19,052 nucleotides of DNA, taken from contig JAUVCY010000004.1 in NCBI GenBank assembly GCA_030595585.1, positions 1-19,052 of the forward strand, written 5' to 3'. Shown here piece after piece: positions 8,801-12,674 of this stretch (positions within the stretch are counted from its first letter, which is position 1; the number at the start of each line of letters is the position of its first letter). The notes under the pieces were generated by a model that was not told the origin of the DNA, ran no database searches, and worked only from the letters and a program-made list of their open reading frames with translations. Origin of the DNA: Thermoplasmatota archaeon. Lineage in GTDB: Archaea; Thermoplasmatota; Penumbrarchaeia; Penumbrarchaeales; Penumbrarchaeaceae. A program made the translations under genes and the position numbers.

Positions 8801-10393
8801 GTACACATATGGATCGAACCCCTGGGCAGCAGCTATCGAACCCCCGGTCCGATCCGGCGAATGAGGGGTTACCTCGAATGGGACCCAACCTATCGATCCG
8901 ATGTATACCTCACTCCATGTATGCAGGTGGCTGCCCCTGTATACTCTCGATCCTCCAGATGCCTCGCCGAGAGCGTAACCTACAACGAGCCTGCTCGGTA
9001 TTCCCGACATCCTGCACATCACGGTGAAGGCAGAGGCGAAATCGAGGGAGCTCCCCCTCCAGGTCTCGAACAGGAAGGAGTATACCGGGTCCTCATCTCC
9101 CGATCCGAAATTGGACATGGTGGAATAGACGTATCGGTCCGACAGGGCCGAGGCTATGATACCTGCGCGAATATACGGCACATCGTTCTCATACCCTTCA
9201 AGAAAAGAGGAGAGAAGGTCCCATACTTCGCCTTCCGTCATCATGGGGATCGACAGATATATCGATGGCACCGTTGGAGTGAAGTTGGCCAACAGCAGAT
9301 CTGACATGGTCGTGTTCGGTGTTGTGTACCCCAGGGTGATCCGGGTAACCGGAACCAGGGTTGCTATTACCCCATTTATATAGGTTAAATAGGGGAGGTC
9401 CCCATGGGGGAACAGAGGGACCTTCTTGATGCCTTCCAACCGATCATCAGCAGAGTATACGGGCACAGAGCCCAACCAGTCTCCATTCAGGTCCACATCC
9501 ACCGCCATCATGGAGGTGGTGGGGACAGGTGGTTCAATGGCCCCATGGCTATAACCCCACAATCCACCGGTTAGAATGTTGTATTCAAGCATCCTCATGT
9601 ACCTCGGCTCGGATGACCCCACAGTGAACATCACTCGGTCGTCCTGCAGGTGGATGAGCGTATCCAGCGTGGACAACACCCCACCGTTGGAATTGAGCAT
9701 ATCGCTGTCATTGGGGTCCTTTCTTCTCAGGTACTCCTCGAGGTTGGAGAAACCATCTTCATCCGGATCCAGATCGGGGTCCTCCAGGCCATGATGGGAT
9801 TCCCAATTATCGTCCATACCATCCCCATCCACATCCACCACCACCCCGTGGAGCGTATCGTATTGGTCCGGGATGCCATCGTGATCGGAATCGGGGTCAG
9901 CAGGGTCCAGTCCCATCTCGATCTCCAATCCGTCGGGGATGGTATCCGAATCGGAATCCTCATCCATGATGTTGGGCCGCCCATCACGATCCACGTCCCC
10001 CAGCGGCGACATCATTCCGGACCAATCCAGGTCGTATCCGAGGTTGGGGTTGTATCTAAGGGCCCAGCCCGGCTGCTGGTCCAGGTTCAGGCTCCTGTTC
10101 GACCAGTATTGGAACTCCTCTCCGTCTTCCAACCCATCCCCATCAGTGTCCGGATTGAACGGAAAGGTGGGTGATCTCTCCTCCCCGTTCAGGAGGCCAT
10201 CCAGGTCGAGGTCCTCGTGGATATCCTTGAGCCCATCCCCGTCGGAATCTATCCCGGGAGGGGGGGCCCCACCATCTGCACCGTCAAGTTTGCTGTGCAT
10301 CGGGTCAACGCTTCGCGGGTCAAGCAGGTTCGAGGCTACCAGTAGAACGATCAGGACCAGACCGGCTGCCTTGTAAAGTGTGGAGAACCTCAT
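2801..10393 (-). CDS. Giant surface protein: Tsp3 repeats, transglutaminase-like domain, DUF4129
   Basis: 2530 residues. Order: signal/anchor helix (8-24); first Tsp3 calcium-binding tract (47-228); transglutaminase-like domain (about 385-515); second Tsp3 tract of about 44 units (553-1716); several beta-rich Ig-like or carboxypeptidase-regulatory-like domains (about 1725-2335); transmembrane helix (about 2347-2369); basic stop-transfer (KRR); cytoplasmic DUF4129-like domain (about 2390-2480) with TPTEYISAI and EARYSD. Topology therefore puts about 2300 residues outside and about 160 inside. The transglutaminase core shows FASAF, GIPSRLVVGY, HTWSEVY and GWVPFE; the usual Cys-His-Asp triad reads Ser449-His491-Glu507. 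An upstream in-frame ATG at 10420 exists, but ATG 10393 has GAGGGG (10400-10405) six bases upstream and places the hydrophobic helix at the usual distance, so it is preferred. It leads the operon and ends in an ATGA overlap with the DUF4350-like gene. Transglutaminase plus DUF4129 is the known TgpA-like pairing; here the N-terminal membrane bundle is reduced to one helix and the stalk is hugely enlarged. Confidence 0.93.
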   Translation of the reverse strand: MRFSTLYKAAGLVLIVLLVASNLLDPRSVDPMHSKLDGADGGAPPPGIDSDGDGLKDIHEDLDLDGLLNGEERSPTFPFNPDTDGDGLEDGEEFQYWSNRSLNLDQQPGWALRYNPNLGYDLDWSGMMSPLGDVDRDGRPNIMDEDSDSDTIPDGLEIEMGLDPADPDSDHDGIPDQYDTLHGVVVDVDGDGMDDNWESHHGLEDPDLDPDEDGFSNLEEYLRRKDPNDSDMLNSNGGVLSTLDTLIHLQDDRVMFTVGSSEPRYMRMLEYNILTGGLWGYSHGAIEPPVPTTSMMAVDVDLNGDWLGSVPVYSADDRLEGIKKVPLFPHGDLPYLTYINGVIATLVPVTRITLGYTTPNTTMSDLLLANFTPTVPSIYLSIPMMTEGEVWDLLSSFLEGYENDVPYIRAGIIASALSDRYVYSTMSNFGSGDEDPVYSFLFETWRGSSLDFASAFTVMCRMSGIPSRLVVGYALGEASGGSRVYRGSHLHTWSEVYIGSIGWVPFEVTPHSPDRTGGSIAAAQGFDPYVYGPTGGDGGGTLRGANTGFYSPDGDEDGDKLINSKEVEIGTSIILRDSDGDGLDDGEEYLEEGTDPLDPDSDGDGLSDGDEVHEHQTGPLNPDTDGGGVLDGMEVMLGLDPLDPRDDMGLNDVDRDGLTEEQEAELETSPLDPDCDDDGLWDGEEVFGYGTDPLNPDTDNDTLTDFHETFISFTDPLSKDSDGDGLTDDVELDLGTDPRSCDSDSDGLWDGTNILVGQIFHNGEAAPSNPWGFTDPLDPDSDGDGLSDGHEVRMGTNPLDNDTDSDSVEDGPEVWYGGDPRYHNDGKMVLDLDDDGLTDIEETSRGTDRANADTDGDGLSDGAEVMEWFTDPLSNDTDGDGLEDGEEVMVSFTDPRLNDTDGDNLPDALELLIGTSPRLADSDRDGLPDGDEMRRYFTAPLDPDTDRNESSYEGGIPDGKEIMLGLDPVDGRDDFPTKDRDSDGLTDTYEITIGTDPLISDSDGDGLLDGAEVHIYGTSPLEKDSDDDGLTDGDEVNVHLTDPLNTDTDGDGLNDRAEVYDWHTSPLDNDTDGDMILDGVEALQLETLPLDPDSDGDGLLDGEEYYLDYNSTQYGQQALDPTDPDTDGGGAGDGVEVLLGGDPLWGGDDGSFVDTDNDGLRDIEEILYGTDPLKADTDDDGLMDGHEVHGDMGWETDPLNPDTDNDTISDGEEVLSGVDGYVTNPLKEDTDGDGMADNMEIIGAHGMPSDPTSKDGDDDSLNDTLELFTSFTDPLNPDTDGDGLPDGWIDGWMGNLQNNQMDLGEYEDRDLDGMVDGGSWTQGEGPGETDPLKADTDGGGVSDGDEVNHPTSQPDPLWPGDDQLILDTDGDGLTDLEENATDSRTRWDDPDTDGDGLLDGEELRSYHTYPWTMHTDHDGVRDGDEVRNGTDPLVEDTDGDDLWDGRNQLYNGTYHWGEMDGRLGFLNYRYGPTDPLNPDTDGDGLWDGKNMMVDNVFHYGETDPINSWGFTDPTDPDMDGDGLTDYEELILYRYDDSKVNWDHHIGLEDHTSPYHKDTDEGGMPDRMEIELALNPINGDDDDALMDPDGDGLTNAEEAILGTDPEKNDTDGDTLLDGEEVRRYSTDPLDGDSDRDQLPDNEEIMIYRTDPNDPDSDGDGLSDHSEVTYTHENSTVDWDGDGIIDHHTDPNNPDTDLDSLDDRRESYIGTNPLDWADPGTGNLPDRTPKVVIETLPEVLEKGDRADPFKVTGSVEGEDGLRLPNVWVSILLVGGDISGEEALLRESNPDLRVGGTYTDEDGFFIISCKLNPETPYGRTKIYAVSSELRYYGKKYVPAVSHGVDVIVHSQAALSVDLQYGPYAPGSVLLVTGDLLDIGVLPCEGEEVLLSTSWGYLIKGATGPDGRFTFKVSLPWKEGDELVSITFAGSSYLTPVNGSYPISIKAGPSILLGISAEEVQTGDTIVIQGVVSGISGAERYLLNLSIYRQLDGNAVYVDYLKPDSTEFSFDVYIDGMKFQGGAYSIVVSYRKDGLGMSVNSSLGFTVLEKASILMDTHDLVRGDVNRISILLLSAQGMALSDELVTIGFPNVTWILPTSGRTNRTGRVLLEVDVPVGSPTGGVEMVVEHLPSEGSLTLGERITTTTYIVSRTYLQIDHLPDTFVLPDRLSLTGRLTDDSGEGIVGEGMIEVSINGYDLTSIDTGTGGWFNLTHTISPYTRLGPGDLRVGFYDVSDERSGHYLPVEISSNIEIFTSTYFVHVWDERDGNVTIHISLGGYGGKRIDGAPVEVGVGSEFRTVYTDGYGNVSIDLGPLEGGTRVTMVFSGDPGRYLRPSWGNMTISHEEEATENKLMFTLTIVVGSILLLGCVYLAVRIMAIKRRVDTQKVREKGRRSMYQYEPDNMAQKVVVDTYRNIMERMGDRGYPRDESATPTEYISAIQDLNRMGDVADLDVLTSLFQEARYSDHQLRSDSINRAKGLEKRLIGSIDQMEERESEQVGVKTLSAKEDRGDIWKMRSDPEMDLMELLGSKEVGV
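5246..8737 (-). repeat. Second Tsp3-type calcium-binding repeat tract, about 44 units
   Basis: Residues 553-1716 of the giant protein. The consensus is D-[ST]-D-G-D-G-L-x-D-G-x-E-[VE] followed by about five variable residues and T-[DS]-P-L-[DN]-x, usually 22-24 residues per unit. Two longer variant types recur: GGG-type units ending in a DD stretch (units 3, 10, 16, 23, 31 and 38 by my count) and WDGxN-type units of about 38-44 residues (units 8, 35 and 36). The DNA is correspondingly repetitive, but codons vary between copies. Confidence 0.92.
8849..9241 (-). other. Transglutaminase-like domain with altered triad
   Basis: Residues 385-515 of the giant protein. Aligned by eye to the TgpA-type pattern G-x-C-x-x-F-A-S-A-F, the nucleophile position is Ser449 (codon TCC, 9047-9049). 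His491 is the His of the HxW motif (8921-8923). Glu507 (codon GAG, 8873-8875) replaces the Asp 16 residues after the His. A Cys460 is present 11 residues further on, in the helix after the nucleophile, and is not in a catalytic position. Confidence 0.85.
9710..10255 (-). repeat. First Tsp3-type calcium-binding repeat tract
   Basis: Residues 47-228 of the giant protein contain about eight Asp-rich units such as DSDGDGLKD, DTDGDGLED, DVDRDGRPN, DSDHDGIPD and DVDGDGMDD. They are more irregular than the second tract. Each DxDxDGxxD loop is expected to bind calcium, as in thrombospondin type 3 repeats. Confidence 0.9.
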
Positions 10394-10399
10394 ACGTTG

Positions 10400-10405
10400 C
10401 CCCTC
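10400..10405 (-). promoter_or_regulatory. Ribosome binding site deciding the start of the giant gene
   Basis: GAGGGG on the minus strand lies six bases before ATG 10393. The alternative ATG at 10420 has GAAGG directly abutting it, which is too close to serve as a ribosome binding site. Confidence 0.65.
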
Positions 10406-10427
10406 TGGGTGGAAGGTCACATCCTTC

Positions 10428-10438
10428 TGTTGTACAGT
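10428..10438. repeat. Direct repeat copy 1, possible operator
   Basis: TGTTGTACAGT, repeated exactly at 10489-10499, 61 bp away. The core TGTACA is a palindrome. This copy falls at the expected start of transcription of the minus-strand operon, the position expected for a repressor site. Confidence 0.45.
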
Positions 10439-10451
10439 ATCCCTATCTAAT

Positions 10452-10463
10452 GGGTATATATCT
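10452..10463 (-). promoter_or_regulatory. TATA box for the minus-strand operon
   Basis: AGATATATACCC on the minus strand. Initiation about 25 bases further on would fall near 10430 and give a leader of about 35-40 bases before ATG 10393. Direct 11-bp repeats lie on either side of it. Confidence 0.5.
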
Positions 10464-10488
10464 ACGATTCAGCCCATTATTAATAACT

Positions 10489-10499
10489 TGTTGTACAGT
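10489..10499. repeat. Direct repeat copy 2, possible operator
   Basis: TGTTGTACAGT, identical to 10428-10438. It lies about 26 bases upstream of the minus-strand TATA box. The 61-bp offset is close to six helical turns, which would place both copies on about the same face of the DNA. Confidence 0.45.
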
Positions 10500-10533
10500 G
10501 TGATGGAGGTATTTATTATCAACATCTACGGGG

Positions 10534-10555
10534 AAGATAAAAAGAAGATAAAAAG
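10534..10555. repeat. Tandem 11-bp A-rich repeat
   Basis: AAGATAAAAAG occurs twice head to tail in the divergent intergenic region. One period is about one helical turn, so it could add curvature between the two promoters; no other role is evident. Confidence 0.5.
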
Positions 10556-10599
10556 GGCACACCAAACGCCATGCGGACGTCGTCGATGTGTGGCAAATA

Positions 10600-10606
10600 T
10601 TTATAA
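10600..10606 (+). promoter_or_regulatory. TATA box for the PurP-family gene
   Basis: TTTATAA within an A/T-rich run, preceded by an A-rich stretch that could act as a TFB recognition element. Initiation about 25 bases on, near 10628-10630, gives a leader of about 15 bases that just contains the ribosome binding site. Confidence 0.65.
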
Positions 10607-10632
10607 TGGTTATCCCTCCCCTACCATTGAAA

Positions 10633-10637
10633 GGAGG
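10633..10637 (+). promoter_or_regulatory. Ribosome binding site of the PurP-family gene
   Basis: AAGGAGG (10631-10637) lies seven bases before ATG 10645. It decides against the upstream in-frame ATG at 10588, which would lie before the TATA box. Confidence 0.8.
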
Positions 10638-10644
10638 CACGGGA

Positions 10645-11802
10645 ATGATAGATCGCGGCATCGTTCAGGACATAGTGAGGGGTTACGATAGAAAGGATAT
10701 CAAAATGGCCGTTGTGGGATCACACTCCGCCCTTGATACCTGCGATGGGGGGGTGGAGGAGGGCTTCAGGACGATAGCGTTCTGCCAGAAGGGCAGGGAG
10801 AGGACATATGCCACCTACTTCCGATCGAAGAGGGACAATGACGGCAGGCTGCTCCGGGGAATGGTGGATGAGCCGATCGTTCTGGATAGGTTCAAGGATG
10901 TGATGGAGGAGAGGTGGCAGTCCTGGATGAGGGACAACTCGGTCATATTCATCCCCAACAGGTCGTTCACATCCTACGTGGACATCGCCAGGATCGAGGA
11001 CGAATTCCGCGTTCCCATGATGGGAAGCAGAAATCTGCTCAGATCGGAGGAGAGGGAGGAGAAGAAGAGCTACTACTGGTTACTGGAAAAAGCCGGCCTC
11101 CCCTTCCCGGAAAAGGTGGATACTCCCGAGGAGATAGATCAGCTGGTGATCGTCAAGCTCCACCATGCGGTCAAGAAGCTGGAGAGGGGGTTCTTCACGG
11201 CCTCCTCCACGGAGGAGTATTACGAGAAATCCAGAAAACTTCTGGACCAGGGCGTGATCGACGAGGAGACGCTGGCGGATTCCAGGATGGAGAAATATGT
11301 GATCGGGCCCGTTTTCAACTTCGATCTCTTCTACTCTCCCCTGGAGGAGGATATGTCCAGGGTGGAGCTGTTGGGAGTGGATTGGAGGCTCGAGACGTCT
11401 CTCGACGGCCACGTAAGGCTCCCGGCCCCCCAGCAGATGACCCTGAATGCAGCTCAGGCCCTTCCCGAGTACACGGTCTGCGGCCACAACAGCGCAACCC
11501 TCAGGGAATCATTGCTGGAGAAGGTCTTCGACATGGCCGAGCGCTGGGTGGAGGCTTCGAAGAAACACTACTCTCCCGGCATAATCGGCCCATTCTGCCT
11601 TCAGACATGTGTGGATAAGGACATGAACTTCTCGATATACGATGTCGCCCCGAGGATAGGGGGAGGGACCAACGTCCACATGTGGTCCGGACATCCTTAC
11701 GCCAATTCACTCTGGAGGAAACCGGTATCCACGGGAAGACGGATCGCGATGGAGATCAGGAGGGCGGCCTCCGAGGATAGATTGGATGAGATAATATCCT
11801 GA
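10645..11802 (+). CDS. purP: PurP-family ATP-grasp ligase (FAICAR synthetase or paralog)
   Basis: 385 residues, about the usual length of the archaeal PurP family (DUF1246 plus DUF1297 domains). PurP makes FAICAR from AICAR, formate and ATP in archaeal purine synthesis. Matches to the family include GSHSAL (25-30), the nucleotide-binding IFIPN/SYVD region (101-113), VPMMGSRNLLR (123-133), TASSTEEYYEKS (185-196), LLGVDWRLE (242-250), a GPFCLQ motif (315-320) and RIGGGTN (337-343). One feature is off: where canonical PurP has a Gly/Arg-rich loop after VIVK (168-171), this protein has LHHAVKKLERG (172-182), longer by two residues as I recall the family. It may therefore be one of the PurP paralogs of unknown function. 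It has its own TATA box and ribosome binding site, is divergent from the surface operon, and has no purine gene beside it in this window. Confidence 0.85.
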   Translation: MIDRGIVQDIVRGYDRKDIKMAVVGSHSALDTCDGGVEEGFRTIAFCQKGRERTYATYFRSKRDNDGRLLRGMVDEPIVLDRFKDVMEERWQSWMRDNSVIFIPNRSFTSYVDIARIEDEFRVPMMGSRNLLRSEEREEKKSYYWLLEKAGLPFPEKVDTPEEIDQLVIVKLHHAVKKLERGFFTASSTEEYYEKSRKLLDQGVIDEETLADSRMEKYVIGPVFNFDLFYSPLEEDMSRVELLGVDWRLETSLDGHVRLPAPQQMTLNAAQALPEYTVCGHNSATLRESLLEKVFDMAERWVEASKKHYSPGIIGPFCLQTCVDKDMNFSIYDVAPRIGGGTNVHMWSGHPYANSLWRKPVSTGRRIAMEIRRAASEDRLDEIIS

Positions 11803-11838
11803 TCCCTGAACGTTATCCGGGGGCGAGCCAGTCAAAAA

Positions 11839-11847
11839 TTAGATATA
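11839..11847 (+). promoter_or_regulatory. TATA-like element for the small charged protein gene
   Basis: TTAGATATA in the 81-base gap after the PurP-family gene. Initiation about 25 bases on would give a leader of about 12-15 bases containing the GAGGT site at 11873-11877. Confidence 0.4.
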
Positions 11848-11883
11848 CCATTGCTGACAATCCATTGGCCTAGAGGTTAGTGG

Positions 11884-12144
11884 ATGGTTTTTGAATCGTT
11901 TAAAAAGATGTTCAAGTTCACCAAAGAATCCAAACAGGAGCAAAAGCAGGTATCCTACAACCGGATAAGCGAGGAGATCGATGATTTCGAGAAGGAGATC
12001 CAGGAGTACCTGAAGTCCACGAAGGAGAGGAACGAGCCGCCTGTTCCCGAGGGACCTGCTTCGTTATCTCAGGGTGGGGCCGTCAAGATGGCACCCCTGG
12101 AGGAGAAGGAGCCGGAACCGGCTCCGGAGACAAAAGATCAGTGA
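11884..12144 (+). CDS. Small charged hypothetical protein
   Basis: 86 residues, not recognised. ATG 11884 follows GAGGT (11873-11877) with a 6-base gap, which supports translation. The N-terminal part is basic and amphipathic (VFESFKKMFKFTK), followed by a Glu/Lys-rich segment (about 17-48) likely to form a helix or short coiled coil, then a disordered Pro/Glu-rich tail (about 49-86). There is no signal peptide, transmembrane segment or cysteine. It lies between the PurP-family gene (same strand) and the zinc-ribbon gene (convergent, 12-base gap). The basic amphipathic N-terminus could bind membrane or nucleic acid, but this is only a guess. Confidence 0.65.
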   Translation: MVFESFKKMFKFTKESKQEQKQVSYNRISEEIDDFEKEIQEYLKSTKERNEPPVPEGPASLSQGGAVKMAPLEEKEPEPAPETKDQ

Positions 12145-12156
12145 GAACGATCGGAC

Positions 12157-12543
12157 CTACGTGGATACAAGGTCCAGGTCCAGTACAACCTTTCTACCTC
12201 TTTTCAGAAGTTCATCGTGCTTGCCCCGCCACTCTGCGTTCGTGTGGTCCTTCGCCAGCTCTTCTTCGGCCTCCTCCAGGAACGATAGGTCCACGACCAC
12301 CTCCCTACCTTCCGTCCTCTTAACCACCTCCATCCTGGCCTTTTCAAGCAGGTCCTGGAACGTGACCTTCCAATCGTTCTCATCCCCGTCGATTCCCGCC
12401 TGCATCAACTTTGCCGTTAGAAATGGGTAGTTCCTGTTCAGGATCGTCCGCCCACAGGCGGGGCACTCCCAGGCTGGCTCCTCGCTTCCTTTCTTGAACT
12501 CCTCCCTGCATTCGGGGTCCCCGCACTTGATTATGATCAGCAT
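12157..12543 (-). CDS. Small zinc-ribbon protein
   Basis: 128 residues. Four cysteines form a zinc-ribbon pattern at the N-terminus: C7-x4-C12 and C27-x2-C30 (CGDPEC and CPACGR). The remainder is mixed helical and charged: WKVTFQDLLEKARMEVV and a Glu-rich SFLEEAEEELAKDH stretch, ending in a basic-hydrophobic RKVVLDLDLV segment. No catalytic motif is seen. ATG 12543 is preferred because GGTG (12550-12553) lies six bases upstream; a GTG three codons earlier at 12552 is also in frame. The gene is divergent from the helicase gene and convergent with the small charged protein. It may bind nucleic acid or act as an adaptor; the family is not recognised. Confidence 0.75.
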   Translation of the reverse strand: MLIIIKCGDPECREEFKKGSEEPAWECPACGRTILNRNYPFLTAKLMQAGIDGDENDWKVTFQDLLEKARMEVVKRTEGREVVVDLSFLEEAEEELAKDHTNAEWRGKHDELLKRGRKVVLDLDLVST

Positions 12544-12583
12544 CGTAAGCACCAGACAATTTACCGCTAAGGTCTCGCTCCTT

Positions 12584-12590
12584 GATAAAG
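12584..12590 (-). promoter_or_regulatory. TATA-like element for the zinc-ribbon gene
   Basis: CTTTATC on the minus strand. Initiation about 25 bases on would fall near 12560, leaving a leader of about 17 bases with the GGTG site. Confidence 0.35.
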
Positions 12591-12645
12591 ACGTTCCATA
12601 TCTATCGAACCAAATTGTTTCACTTCCCCCCCTCCACCATATCCA

Positions 12646-12652
12646 CTAATAA
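12646..12652 (+). promoter_or_regulatory. TATA-like element for the helicase gene, leaderless
   Basis: CTAATAA is centred about 26 bases before ATG 12675, and no ribosome binding site precedes that ATG. Initiation would therefore fall at or next to the start codon, giving a leaderless transcript. Confidence 0.4.
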
Positions 12653-12674
12653 GCTGCCCTGTGAAATCCCACCT

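Noticed and set aside
9007..9025. Cys460 as replacement nucleophile of the transglutaminase-like domain
   Set aside because: It lies 11 residues after the nucleophile column, in the helix leading to GIPSR, where active members have a variable residue; it should not face the His.
8273..9304. Open frame of 343 codons on the plus strand
   Set aside because: It lies antisense to the Tsp3 tract and transglutaminase-like domain, which show conserved motifs on the minus strand.
10394..10420. Upstream ATG (10420) as start of the giant gene
   Set aside because: Its purine-rich stretch abuts the ATG, while ATG 10393 has GAGGGG at a normal distance and sits just before the hydrophobic helix.
11862..11884. 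String TGGCCTAGAGGTTAGTGG resembling a tRNA D-arm
   Set aside because: No matching acceptor stem, anticodon arm or T-arm follows, and the string contains the ribosome binding site of the next gene.
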